A program made the position numbers and the translations under genes. Below are positions 1 through 12,036 of a stretch of DNA of 64,000 nt, piece by piece. How positions within the stretch are numbered: position 1 is the stretch's first letter; the number at the start of each line of letters is the position of its first letter. The notes beneath the pieces are model-generated. The model worked only from the letters and a program-made list of their open reading frames with translations. It did not search any database and was not told where the DNA came from. The DNA comes from Erigeron canadensis (Eukaryota > Streptophyta > Magnoliopsida > Asterales > Asteraceae), in assembly GCF_010389155.1 (NCBI RefSeq), contig NC_057761.1, positions 22,880,501-22,944,500 of the forward strand, in the 5' to 3' direction.

Positions 1-524
1 GCGAAAATGTTTAATATTTTTTTAAGTATAATTTAACTAAACTGTTTTCTTTTCTTTTCATTTTCATACTTTTGGGTCTAAAATGAGTTGAGTCGTTTCA
101 TAATAGCGGCGGCGGTAGTGGCGGTGACGGGTGGTGGTGGTGATGGCGGTAATTGGTGCTGATGTCGGTGGCGATAGTGGTGAGTAGTGTAGGTTATTGA
201 TGTAATGTGGATTAGATGTATTGTATATTATGCATTAACATGTGTATATTTTTGAAAGTTGAAAGTTGAAACTTAAAACCATATTTGCTTTATAATATAG
301 TATTCGTATAAATAAAGTTAGGATTGATGGTTTAGAAATATAAGTTAGAAATTAAAAATTCGGCGTAAAGAATATGTGACATATGGACTTTCTAGCTAGA
401 TTTCATGAATATTGCTACATATATGATATACTTGTTTGTTTCGATTTACAAGGCAAATAAGAACTTATAAACCATACTAGTACGAGTCACTGCATTCCAT
501 AATTTAACATAAATAATGTATTGA
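1..524. other. Non-coding, 3' of GDSL copy A
   Basis: No gene is visible. A GC-rich triplet tract of GGCGGT/GGTGGT type lies at about 104-185. The rest is AT-rich and probably holds the 3' UTR of the neighbouring GDSL gene. Confidence 0.5.
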
Positions 525-3500
525 CTATGCTTTCATGAAATCTATAGCCATGATGGTACTTAGGTTCATGGGCTTCATATACTTGGTGCCATTGAATATT
601 TCTTGCACGATGAGCCGGTTCGCCCTCTCAGTCGGATGGTAGCCATCCCAGTACACGTAGTTATCCCTATTCGGGCACAAATTTGATAACATTGTACAAA
701 GCCCAAGCCCGTTATATAGTCCTTGTCCGCAACAAGCTTTACCACCCACCTCAAACCCTGCAAATGTATTCATATATAGATATTGGAATGTGAATGACAT
801 AACCAGCAAAATCAAATGGATAAATATAGAAAAATAACTCCATGTCTCCATGTATGATGAAATATTATTGCTAACATTACTCAATATTCAATAGCAAAGA
901 CTTAGCCCATCAGATATTATCCCTTATTCAGTAACAAAGACCTAGGCCCAAACCCAAAGAGTTAAACTATTTTGCCCATTACAATAAGAAAGACTTAACC
1001 CCAAATTAAAAGAGTTTTTTTGGCCAATTAATATTCATTAGAAGATAATGGGAAGCGATGTACTTAAAAATCTTTTTAATAAACCTTTGAATATCATGAT
1101 TATTTGATAAATGTATTTCACTAATTTTCTCTCATAATTTCATCTTTTGATTTCTTCAAATAACACAATCTTATTGTTAGGAAATTTTTTAAAAGAATCA
1201 ATCATTTTCCTAATAGAATATCATTTTATTTTAGTGGACAACAGATATTGACTGGCTTCTAGCAAAAGGACCATACCCATACCCATACTCATCTGTACTA
1301 GTTAAGTTGGACAACCCAAACCCTCATGAGAAGACCTACCACCCGAAGACTTATTACAGTAAAACTCGGTTTTGCTCGAACTATACCGGTTGACCATTGG
1401 TCAATGTCAGCCTTCATTGTACGGTAGCATTAACCATTGGTGAAGTAGGAATCGAACCTTGATGAACTTAATGACAAGGAACAATATTTACCATTTCATC
1501 AGTTAGTGGTGATATAATTTCAATCACTATTCTATAAACATGATATTATGATATTAATTGTATTATATTTTATATTTAAAATTTAAAATTGTAATCGTTT
1601 CAATGTTTCAAGAAGAAATAGAGACTAATTTAAGCATGTATAAGAAATTACCAAAGGCTTTAGGATTTTTGATGAAATCATGGTATAAATGATGTGCTTC
1701 TACGGAAATAAAGACATCACTCCCCAACTTCTTGTTCAAAAGACCAATCATCGACACAACTTGAGGGTTAAACAAGCTCGCAGCCTCCTGTAGCTCAACC
1801 GCACATTCCCCTTTCTGACTACGCAATGCCATTACGGACGGTGCACAACCTAGTGGCCCAGTAGCGGTCACTAGTACTTTACGAGCTCCCAGATCATAAA
1901 GCCTCTGCATAAAAATTATATGTATATATATTTCTTAAATTTTATTGTTTTGTTTTATTATTTTATCAATTAATTAATCAGAAGACAATGATAGAAGGGG
2001 TTATACTATACCTTTAGAATCTTTTCGTACTCGGTGACAAGTAATTTAACATAGTCGGGGAGTTGATATTGAAAGGATCGTAAAGACCTTCGCACCAAAT
2101 AATAGTTGTTCACAAAATCGTTGCCTCCACAAGTGATCAAAACCAGGGCCTCGTTAACGAGTTTTTTTGTCTTCTCGGGTCCTATTAAATTAGCCACTCG
2201 TTTTTGGTATTGTTCAAAGAATGCTAGTTGGTATGGCATCCGAATGACGTTGACCTAATCACATATGAACTATTCAAAACGATGCACTCATATTATCACA
2301 CAAAATTGTAAGACACTTTTCACTAGTTTATAGTATATTGTTTACATTAGTGCCAAACTAATGCTAGGAGAAAAATTATTTTGATCGAAATCGCAAATAT
2401 TTTTAATGTACGTTTTATAAATTAGAAATAAGAGTAAAAAAAATAAAATCACACATTGATAGAATTAAAAGCTAAAAAATAAAGAAAGAAAGCTTACAAA
2501 TTGAAATCCAGTATCATTAAGAATGCCGATACCCGCAGAAGCAAAGTTGGCACCATTTAGAAGCTTTTTACCATCTAGTTGTCGATCCAAGTACGGTAAT
2601 AGTGGCTCCACCCCGATTTCCTCCGCTGAAGAATTTTAATTGGCGTTAAAAAACAATAATTACGTACAATAGTGTTTTGAACAATAAAATTTAAGAGTGT
2701 GTTTGGTTATATTTTTTACTTTTTCATTTTTAATTTTTTTAAAAATGAAAATGGTTTTCTATTTTGAATAACAAATGAAAATTTTATAAATATGTTCGAA
2801 TTAGAAAATGTTATATTTATTTTCAATTTTAGAATAACTAAAAAACATGTTAGTAATATGATAAGAAAGGGAGGGAAGGATGAAAAAAGAAATATATTTA
2901 ATAAAAACAAATAATTCAAAAGTTACTAATTGAGCAACCAAATCTAGTGCTTAATAAAGAAAATATATAAGTTACTAATTATATACATATGTAACCATGG
3001 TTTTTTATTTTATTGTATTTTTTTTTTTTTTTTTAAATTTTAGAGAAAACTCATTTTGAAAAAAACTCATCTACACTCTTTGAGCATTGAGATCCAAATT
3101 TACATCTAAAACATCTAAGATCTCAACTCTCAAGTTATTCGAAAAACCAATCCAAATATTTTATTATGTTTTTTTTTTTTAAAAAAGAAAATTTATGTAA
3201 AAGTTTTACCTATTTTTAGAATTTCCCCTTCATTCAAGTGAATTTATATCGTATATTTATTGTTATGTTTATACTGTTTCCTGTAGTGCACGAAGTATTA
3301 AAGTGAAAGAATGTGATAGAATAAAAATCATAATCCGTATTACACTATCTACTTATGAAATTAAATACACGAAACCTGTGCCATGAATGATCAATTTTGA
3401 ATCTAGTTTGTAACTTCAAAATCATCAGTAAGACTAATACTTTATATTAATCTTTGGCCGAATTAGTATTGTTTATATCACCTAAAATTTAGGTCCTAAA

Positions 3501-3816
3501 TTAGCTAGGAAAAAAAAATGTTGCGATGGATGAATATTCGACCTATGAGATCCGGGATATTTTTGCCATTACAAAAACGACCACTAGGACGATGCGTTGG
3601 ATAATCAATCCCGTACGGAGGTAAATCAGCACGCGCAGTTGTCATCAAAAAATTGTTGTTTCCATTGTCTACCAATGAGTCGCCGAACACAAAAAATGCT
3701 CGAGGTTCATTCTTAGATACAGGACTGTTAGCGGGGATAGTGTCGACCCCAAACACGAGGTGATCATGAGATAAAATGAATAAAAGAAAGCAAGCTACTA
3801 GTATTAGGTGAGACAT
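525..3816 (-). CDS. GDSL esterase/lipase, LTL1-like (copy A), five exons
   Basis: Predicted secreted SGNH/GDSL hydrolase acting on ester or lipid substrates. Exons in transcript order are 3543-3816, 2498-2625, 2012-2254, 1652-1904 and 525-757. All junctions are GT...AG, and the joined frame gives 376 aa plus TAG. The start at 3816 precedes a hydrophobic signal peptide (about residues 1-23). Block I is [11 protein letters not shown] with catalytic Ser47. Block II is [12 protein letters not shown] (about 116-127). Block III is [10 protein letters not shown] with Asn179. Block V is [12 protein letters not shown], with Asp337 and His340 completing the triad. Length and exon pattern are normal for the LTL1/At5g33370/At5g18430 subfamily. 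Block V reads DGYHP where relatives, including the copy at 58192-61939, have DPFHP. A TATA-like box lies about 80 bp upstream. Substrate cannot be read from the sequence. No frame break was found, so the gene is probably functional. Confidence 0.93.
1380..1510 (-). repeat. Possible SINE-like insert in GDSL copy A intron 4
   Basis: The minus strand carries a perfect pol III B-box (GGTTCGATTCC, about 1450-1460), with a weak A-box-like stretch about 45 bp upstream. It lies in the long intron between exons 4 and 5. No poly(A) tail or target duplication was identified, so this may be a degraded copy or chance. Confidence 0.3.
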
Positions 3817-3893
3817 TGGGGTTTAAGGATATACTTGTTATGTATACGTTGATAGCTATAAGAAGAGTGGTGGAAAACAAAATGTATGAAGGG

Positions 3894-3904
3894 CTATTTA
3901 TATA
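3894..3904 (-). promoter_or_regulatory. TATA box of GDSL copy A
   Basis: The minus strand reads TATATAAATAG about 80 bp upstream of the ATG at 3816. This is a normal distance for a plant TATA box with a short 5' leader. Position and motif are the only evidence. Confidence 0.5.
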
Positions 3905-5680
3905 AGATTGAAAACGTGTTTACTTAATATACTTTTGATCGAGTTGACTTTTGACATGTATGTAACTCTGATAGTTACTCTTTCCAAATTAATAAAGAAA
4001 ATTAGTGGATTTCATATGTCACCATCTTATAATTTTATGAGGATTTTTACCAGTCTTTAAGATGATTTATCATTTTCCTTTTGCTTATTGAACAAAAATT
4101 AATTTAACGATACTTTGTTGATCGCCAATGATCCATGGTGAACATATCCGGGTTTTACTCATAAGATGAAGGCTTAAATCTTCGATACGTCTTCGTAGAG
4201 TTTTTCTGAAATTGGTACAACTACATCTGTTCTTTGAATGGCTATATTAGATCCGCTAGCTATAATCTTCCGTAATTGGTTCACTCCGAATATAACAATG
4301 AATTTTAGTATTTAGTGGTCGTTAAAAAAAAAATTAAAATGCAGCCCTAATGGTTGTATATAATGTGCATAAAAATATTATACTTTTTATGGTAAGTAAT
4401 TACGTATATAACTATTTAATACATCGTTACTATAGTTCTTAGGGCTTTATTTAGCAACGTTTAAAAAGAAGAATGCACATTATTAATTGAAACTAAAGAT
4501 GTTGATAGAAGACTTTTTGTTTCGGTATCAAGATTATATGAAACACATACTCTATTTCATACATATATTTATCTTATTTTGCTTTTATCACTTCAAATTC
4601 CAATTTATGTTTGACGGTAAAAAGTCAATACTTCCTCCAAACTTGTTTTCGACCTTATGGTTGAAAAAATATATGACTTTTGGTGGTTGAAGAAAATTTT
4701 AAAAAAATTTCATCACAGAACATTAATGCTATTCTTTTATTAGCAAGAACTTTAATTGCTAGTGGTTGCAAGGTTTAAAATTTTCATCGTTCGTCACCAA
4801 CATCATATGAATAGTTTTACTTTCATGGGTTGAAAGAGTATAATGTTTAAAAAGTCAAAACATATATTAATATTACTAGCATAGTAACATAGATGCCGCA
4901 CAATGTGACAAGAGTAAGCTTTTTCATAAATGGCATACATTTTTTGATAGCAAATCAAATTAGTTTCATAGTGTAAAAACTAAAAAATAAGGCAAATTCT
5001 CTCTAGCTTCTTCATCTTTTTTTTTTTCTTTTCTTTTTTTTTTTCTGTCTTGGGGTGTTACATTAATCTTTTTATAGGAATGCAACTACACAAGTTCACA
5101 TATACTTATATTGTATTATTGTGTCGACATGGAAATAGAACCCACTAGCAATAAAAATAGGTAATTACACATACTAAGAAGTAACAAGTCAGGGCCCAAG
5201 GTTTTTTAGTTTATTTTAAATTAAGAATTTTTTTAATTACTGTATTAAGTTAATAACATGCATAAAAAGAAAATTGTAACTTTCATATAAAAAGTTTATT
5301 GTTTGAATCGCATTAAAAAAATATATATACATTTTTATACACACTAATGACAATCTATAGAATTTTCATTAACAAAACTGTTATTATAATTATTCTATTA
5401 GGGATTTAGGGTATAATCTTTTCATGATTTAATCATCCAAGTTTCAAAACTTTGGTAGATTTAGTCATTTAGCTCGATATTGGATCTCACATGTCACATG
5501 TTAAGCCAAAAACCCATGGGCCTTGTACCCAAAACATAGCCGTATGCCCGAGCACGTATTTTGGGCTCTGCGTTGCGTAGAATTAAAAGTTGAAACCAAT
5601 ACCTTGTAGCTTGTCAGCTTGTGCTATAATTGCTATCTGCCTTACTGCCTATCTATATGACAAATAAATATGTCACATTA
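3905..5680. other. Intergenic, upstream of GDSL copy A
   Basis: AT-rich sequence with no credible reading frame. It should contain the promoter of the GDSL gene that starts at 3816. No transposon ends were recognised between 3905 and 5680. Confidence 0.5.
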
Positions 5681-6576
5681 CCTATATACTAAACACTTAT
5701 AAGGATTTACAAGCCTTTTAAGCATGTAATGTACAAGTGCTAATAGCACATGATAATTTTTACTAATTTTCATTTGAACCCCCTATAGTTTGTATTTTTT
5801 AACTTTTTCACATGATAATTTTTACTAATCTTCATTTGAACCCCCTATAGTTTGTATTTTTTTAACTTTTATCCGACATCAAAGTTTTTGTTTTCATTTT
5901 TTTTGACACAAAACTTTTAAGTTCGCATGTTTTTATCAAACAACTTTCACATAGTTACATTTTACTTTTAAACATTTGCTTTCTGATTATTTTCATCCGT
6001 ATTGTTATATATATAACGTTTTCAATATATAATAACTTTTTATCATCATTACCTCTTATATTCAATTAACATTTAAAAACTTAATATAAGTATTATTCTA
6101 TGTTTTTATTTATCTTATTATTCCTTTACATTTTTTAATTGTTACATGTTTAGTTGTTTTTTTCTTGGAAAGTTTCTATCTTTTAGTCTTTATCCCACAT
6201 AAAAGTTTTTGTTTTTATATTGTTAACACTAAACTTTTAGGATCTTATATTTTCATCAAACTACTTTCACACAACTATGGTTTTATTTTTAAAAATTTTG
6301 TTCTTTATTATTTTATTCCGTCTTTTTATATATTTAACGTTTTTAATATATAATAACTTTCATTATCGAAGTCTTACGTTCATGTAACATTTAAAGCATT
6401 ATCATTGTTTATGTTTTTATACATCTTATTATTCTTTTTAAATTTTTCTTATTGTTATTGTTATATATTTAGTTGTCTTTTTTAAAGTTTGGATTCGAAT
6501 ATTTGACATAAATTTGAGCTTAAACTTTATCGTATAAAAAAAGTATTCCGCGGCAACGCGCGGGTACAATAACTAG
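5681..6576 (+). mobile_element. Non-autonomous Helitron 1
   Basis: The 3' end is diagnostic: a GC-rich hairpin (CCGCG...CGCGG, about 6549-6563), then CTAG at 6573-6576 and a host T. This is the Helitron 3' rule of a hairpin followed by CTRR. The 5' end is placed at 5681, where CTATATACTAAACAC resembles Helitron 5' termini, but the expected TC reads CC, so it is less certain. Inside are a 62-bp tandem duplication (5749-5870) and an imperfect ~300-bp direct duplication (5870-6170 against 6189-6485). No Rep/helicase frame is present. Confidence 0.7.
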
Positions 6577-6579
6577 TTT

Positions 6580-6599
6580 ATTCATATATATATATATAC

Positions 6600-6631
<32 letters not shown>

Positions 6632-6635
6632 TAAA
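6580..6635. repeat. (AT)n microsatellite
   Basis: TA/CATATA dinucleotide tract immediately 3' of the Helitron end. The following 6636-7230 is AT-rich with no recognisable gene. Confidence 0.85.
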
Positions 6636-7235
6636 TCCTGTGCGTAAGTATGCGTGCTCACTCACAAGCCTCCGTTTTTATTAGTATATTTTTTTACTGA
6701 CAGCCCTTTGTCTTTCTATAACTTTCTTAGTTTTACCGTCATTATTTTAATAATAAGGGAATGAGTATTCACATCGATTTTTTTCACTATAGACACCAAT
6801 ATTTTAATATAAATCTTAATAATAAGGTAATCATGATGTTTATTTCCTTCTTATATTATTTATCTTTTGACTTTTGCTATTAAAAATATAATAATCATGA
6901 TATACTAATCATGATGTCTTGTTATTTTTTTATTTTTAGTTTATTTTTTCATTTGATTTTTTATATGATAATCATGTTGTTTTGTTACTTTTTTTTTTAC
7001 ATTCTATATGATTATTTACAATATCATACATTTTACTTTTTATTGCAATTAAAAGACTACAAATATAATAAAATCATTAACATGCACCTTATATAATTAT
7101 ACATAATAGTAGAAGATATAAATAATACTCATAAATAATAAAATATTTTAATCATTTTCTTAATTAATATTAATACAAGTTCTTACACCTACTGAATTAC
7201 GTCTAGGAAATTTAATCTGGTTGTACACATTTTGT

Positions 7236-8690
7236 CTATGCAAAAAAGGATTTTTCCCATGCCCGATCAAATGCGTGACTAGACCATTGTGGATGCGTAG
7301 GAGGTACCGGAAAATCTCCTTGTAACACCAGTCTCACGAAATGATTACCATTGAAGCGTCCAATTACACAAATATCAAGTGGTTGTGAACTTGGTGGGCT
7401 AGTAAAAAGCGGTAAGCACGTTGTATCTCCTTCTTTGCTGAAAAAAACAACCACCACATTCTACCTTGAAGCAATGAGTAGCCCAGTGTCTGGCATAATC
7501 ATCCAATATGATGGATCTGCAAATTCTCCTTCAAAGTGATTCAACATGTACTGAAGTGATTGTACGCCTTCTTTGTTAAAAATTGCAGTGTATCTTGCAT
7601 TATGTAAAGATAACTCATCCAATAAATCCGTACGAATTTGACGCCAAATCATTTTGATGACGACCAATGCAAACAACAGTCGCTTTAAATCCATAGTTTC
7701 CATCTCCTAGTATGTTGAGACTGAACCAGACGATTAATACAGCCCACAAGTTCATGCAAAGTGCATTTTTTAGATTTCAAATATTTCTTTAGGACCGCAT
7801 GTTGACTTTCTACTCTATTGGTGTTGTTGTTTCCAAAATTGAGATGTGGATCAGTCCACATAGACACAAACATTTCTTTGTATTTTTCGAACCAAGTTTC
7901 ATTCAAATACTTAAGAACACCAAAATGGTAACGTAAAGTTGTATGAGAAATATAAAAAGAAAAAAAATATACGTTGGGAGATTAAAAAAAAAATGTTAAA
8001 TGTGAATATAGAAAACATACGTGGATATTTTGTCAACAATGACTGAAGTTGATTGTAATTTTCCGTGTAAGAATCCATGGTTGTAGACTTCTCTAGTTTA
8101 CTCCATAATTCATTAAAGTTGCTCCAATCACGTGTTGACTTGATAGTTTGCCTACAATGGTCGAAAATATTCTGACTGATGTGAATTCTACAAAGTAGTT
8201 GAGCTGCATCTGGGAAAATCTCTTTGCATGCATTTGCTAGAGCCAACTCCCTATCTGTAACTATAACACGTGGGTGCATGCAACACTTTAAAGTCAACTT
8301 AAGACAATTTAAGACCCATGTATAGTTAGCTGTCCTTTCATTTTGTATAAATGCAAAAGCTATCGAAAATGTCTTGTTGGTCGACGTTACACCAACAATC
8401 TCAACAAAAGGCAAATTGTAATAGTTGGTCTTGTACGTGGCATCGATGATCAACACATGTGGAAATGCACGCCAAATACTGAATGATGTTTGATGCACAA
8501 AGAATAGATTTTTTAGCAAGGTTACTTAAAAATAACAACGCAATATAGAAAACATATAAATATAAAGATAACAAATGCACTTAATAAAAAATACTCAATA
8601 ATTATGTATATATATACCTCGTTAGTGAAAAATTCTGGCGTAGTCATACAAATTTTATTGTCTTCCATTGGATGATTTTCGGTCACCTAT
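7236..8690 (-). pseudogene. MULE transposase-OTU protease fusion, degenerate
   Basis: Remnant of a Mutator-like transposase fused to an OTU cysteine-protease domain, an architecture known from plant MULEs. From 8690 downward come an upstream exon-like piece (to about 8620) and a transposase core at 8035-8519 (VLIIDATYKTN, VTDRELALANA, CRIHISQNI). NRVESQHAVLKKYL follows at 7685-7906, so the presumed DDE acidic residues all remain. The OTU part runs from about 7710 to 7236. Its box reads DGNYGFKAT where DGNCGF is expected, so the catalytic Cys has become Tyr (codon 7693-7695). The His region (RFNGNHFVRL) survives. There is a 1-bp frameshift near 7650, a TAG at about 7461-7463, poor splice sites around 7910-8030, and a truncated C-terminus. 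No terminal repeats were found around it. Confidence 0.8.
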
Positions 8691-9190
8691 TTATATAGAT
8701 AAAAAAAATATTAAAAAGTCAAAATGTTGTGTTAATTTTTAAGAAAAAACAAAAAAAATCAAAAATTTCCAAAAACATTACTCTTACAACTATTAATTGT
8801 TAAGAAAAATAAAAAATATTAGATTGTTAAAAAAAGACTTATATCCCTGAAAATTATTAATGTTTTCCATATATAAAGACTTATAACAAAAAAAAAACAA
8901 ACCCATTCCCTAAAAAAAACACAAAGTGCGTCTCTTTTTATCCTCTCTCTCCCCCCAAAAATCCCTCCGGCCTTCTCCTCCAATCACCGTTGCCGCCCTT
9001 TCTCCCCCCAACAGAAAGTCTCACACTATATCTAACTACTACCGCCCCGTTTTTTCTCCCCCTTCTCAGATCTGGCGGTTTATGGTGGTTTCGGATTAGA
9101 TCCGCTCCTCTTTTTCAGATATGAAACAAGGGTTGATAGTGGTGGTTGTTGCGGTTTAGATTCGTAAAGTGGCGGTTGGTGGCAGTTGCA
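8691..9190. other. Non-coding, AT-rich then C-rich tract
   Basis: 8691-8930 is A-rich. 8940-9075 is a pyrimidine-rich, C-rich stretch that resembles a 5' UTR. No supported gene. Confidence 0.4.
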
Positions 9191-9197
9191 GTTTAGA

Positions 9198-9340
9198 TTT
9201 CTGAAAGTGGCGGCGGTTGGTGTTGGTTTTTGAAAGTGGCGGCGGTCGGTGGTGGTTTCTGAAAGTGACGACGGTTGGTGGTGGTTTCTGAAAGTGGCGG
9301 CGGTTGGTGGTACTTTTTGAAAGTGACTGCGGTTTTGATC
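9198..9340 (+). repeat. 29-bp minisatellite, about 5 copies
   Basis: Units begin at 9198, 9227, 9256, 9285 and 9314, each reading close to TTTCTGAAAGTGGCGGCGG and ending in GGTTGGTGGTGG. The surrounding 9100-9450 is more degenerate GGCGG/GGTGG sequence. Confidence 0.9.
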
Positions 9341-9489
9341 TGAAAGAGGCGTTCTTTGGTGGTGGTTGCTGGTCGTTTGGTGGTGGTTTAGATCTACAAG
9401 GTGGCGGCGGCCGAAGGTGGTCGAGGTCGAGACCGGAGGTGGTGGATAACGGTGGCCGTTTTCAATAAGTATAGATACATATATGAAAA

Positions 9490-9520
9490 TATGTATATAT
9501 ATATATATATATATATAAAT
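9490..9520. repeat. (AT)n microsatellite
   Basis: Uninterrupted TA dinucleotides. The sequence at 9530-9655 repeats a short CTTGTCGGAATTTT-type motif three times, with no supported gene. Confidence 0.85.
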
Positions 9521-9659
9521 CAAGTACGTCGGAGAATGAATGCTTGTCAGAATTTTCGTCTGAAGGATTTAAGTTTCTTTATCAAATCGCCGGAAAAAGA
9601 TTCTTGTCGGAATTTTAGCCGTAAAATGGATGCTTGCCGGAATTGTTATAATTGTTAAT

Positions 9660-10257
9660 TTGTTATGTGGAAATGATGGTCTTAATTCACCATTTATAAT
9701 GTATTTAATTTGTTGATTAATCCATGAATTTAATTTCTTACACTAAGTGTATTGTATTGTTCCAACTAAATCAACTCTCTTTTTAAGCAAAATTATGCTT
9801 TCAATAATTTGATTGTGTTAAAACTCTCCAACTATATTTTTTATTTCTAAAATTGAAATTACTTTAATTGATAAAAAGTGATGATTGATCATAAAAAATA
9901 AAATAAGTTACAATTAAAAAGTGATGATTGATCATTAAAAAAAAATAAGTTTGATTGTGAAAAAATTATGGTTATTAGTAAGTATAAATAATAAAAAAAT
10001 TAAATGTTATGGTACCTAAATAACAATCTCCAGTGATCTTTAAAGTAAAACCAATAGATAACTTTTGATATATTCAACCCAAAAAATAAACCATGATTTT
10101 TTGATATAATTTTTGATATAACTTTTGATATTTACTAATATTTGGAGAAGTGGACAAAAATTGAGATTGTTTGACTTTTGGGGAAGTGGACAAACTTTAA
10201 TGTGCAGCTTTTAAAATTAAGAAATTAAAAAAAAAAAAGAAAGAAATTGGTAGCAAC
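9660..10257. other. Non-coding AT-rich spacer
   Basis: No gene recognised. A short segment (AAAAGTGATGATTGATCAT) occurs twice near 9880 and 9920. Confidence 0.45.
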
Positions 10258-10559
10258 AATAATGTCCTTTTTTTGGAGCCTCTGAAAATCGAGGAATGAT
10301 ACGGTGCATAATATGATATTTTCTACAGCTCATATGATCTTTGAAGAGATTAGATCCATGACGTTTTTATGGATTCCGAATAGAGCTAAAAAAGTGGAGT
10401 TAGATTGGGATAGTTGGTGTAGTAAGCCATGTATTTCTTGATTGGTTTTACGTTTATCCTCTTGTTTGTTTATGTACCTATCTTTATGCTAGCTTCTTAC
10501 TAGTTTGAGTTATTAATAATACTTCACTTTTGCCGTTAAAAAAAAAATAATGTCCTTTT
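10258..10559 (+). mobile_element. 5'-truncated LINE with target-site duplication
   Basis: A 14-bp direct repeat (AATAATGTCCTTTT) at 10258-10271 and 10546-10559 brackets an insert of about 275 bp ending in poly(A) at 10538-10547. The insert starts with the tail of a non-LTR ORF2 (conceptual FLWIPNRAKKVELDWDSWC), followed by a T-rich 3' UTR and the TTTGCCGTTAAAAA-type end seen in plant L1 elements. This is a classic target-primed insertion truncated at the 5' end. Confidence 0.85.
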
Positions 10560-11785
10560 AATAATTTTTTCTTCATTTTTCCCATATCTCAATTTGTGCG
10601 CTCTCTCTCACTCTCTTGAACAAAAATAATGTGCTAAAAAGTATTCTGCCCCAACTTTCTCCTGAAAGTTTAATTCCCCCATCACCGCCCATTTCTACTC
10701 CTTACATCAACAACATCCCATGGGGAAAAAAACATTTTGCTAGCTCCACTCCAACAATATCAAAAACAAAATTAAAAAAGTATCGACATAAAAAAATCAT
10801 AAACAAAAAAAATTATATATATATCACAAAATTCCATTGATTTTGGGTCTCCAGGTGGTTATGCCGTCGGTAACTTTTCTTGCCAAAGAGTTTGCAATAT
10901 GTAAATTGTAAAGCACTTATGCTCATTTTGTACAATTTCTTAAACAACAGGTACAATTTCCACAGCAGTAACATATACATACAAAATACATAGACCGATG
11001 GAAAATGACTGCCGAAACTGTCAACCAAAGACAACCGACCAGCAGCCACCAACAATACCTTTTTAGACACACGTTAATTAAGAAACAAACGAATGTGTTA
11101 CCAGCCTGTATAATGATTATGAAAATAACTTTATGTCTTTCGGGGCAATACCCGGGATGACCCAACAATTAAGTTAAGTATCATTGGTTATCAAGAATTA
11201 TAAATGGAGCGGAACTTTTCAAATTTGTAAAATTCTCGCACATTGTTCATCAAATTTAGGTGAAATAAATACAAAAAGATAGTTGTACATTTCTATAAAG
11301 TTTTTAGATAAAATGTTTGTTCATGAATAAATAAAAGTTTGTATGTTATGTCGTTCATTTTTATTTTTTGAAAGCTTACATGATCTTTAAGTGAAAATAC
11401 AAACCTAGAACGCTAACATGACCTTTAAGTGGAAATACAAACCTAGACGTATATTGGGCTAGCTCTTCCTTGGTTGATCATCATATCATCATTTTCACAT
11501 TAAGTTTTAAATACAATAAATTACGATAAATTATAAGGCTGATCATCGGCAGTTGGTAACAGTAAATCACACACAGAATTGGATTTTGAAAAATGTGCCA
11601 ACGCAATTTTAAGTTTTTTTTATAGGCATAACTTTTGAATAGATATTGTCTTACAATTTAAAGGTAAACGTATTCTCAAACCAAAATAGTCAGTTATTTT
11701 AACCAGATTTCATTACATCCAACATTAAATAAAGAAAAAAACCATTAAAATAGTTGCCTTACCTGGTAATCAAACTTCTATCTTC
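10560..11785. other. Spacer with no recognised gene
   Basis: Short minus-strand frames around 10813-11168 overlap in different phases and match no family I know. I see no supported gene or element ends. Confidence 0.4.
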
Positions 11786-11789
11786 GATT

Positions 11790-12003
11790 TTTAACGGGGT
11801 TTTGAGCCCCAATACCTCGACGATGTATGTGGAAGGTTAAGTTGTAGGCAAACCTTACCTCTACATAAGTAGAGAGGCTGCTTCCATGTTCTACCTAAAT
11901 GGTAGAAAAGACCTAACAACCTTTGCATGGGATGAGGATTGAACCCATGACCTCTGTCTCTAGAAGCCAGGGTGTTCACCACTGATCCAACTATGCTGCT
12001 TTG
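11790..12003 (-). mobile_element. tRNA-derived SINE (Au-like)
   Basis: The minus strand starts near 12003 with an A-box-like TGGATCAGTGGTGAACACC, followed by the B-box GGTCATGGGTTCAATCC. It continues with AAGCAGCCTCTCTAC and GTAGAGGTAAGG, which resemble the body of Au-type plant SINEs. A near-perfect MULE foldback begins 30 bp away. No target duplication was resolved. Confidence 0.7.
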
Positions 12004-12036
12004 AATAACCAAAATATGTTTTGAGGTTTAGTTTTA

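Noticed and set aside
9080..9523. Pro/Thr-rich minus-strand frame of 147 codons
   Set aside because: Composition comes from the GGCGG minisatellite; no domain, no homologous motif and no gene context.
10813..11168. Overlapping minus-strand frames
   Set aside because: Different phases, no recognisable motif and no splice signals linking them to other coding sequence.
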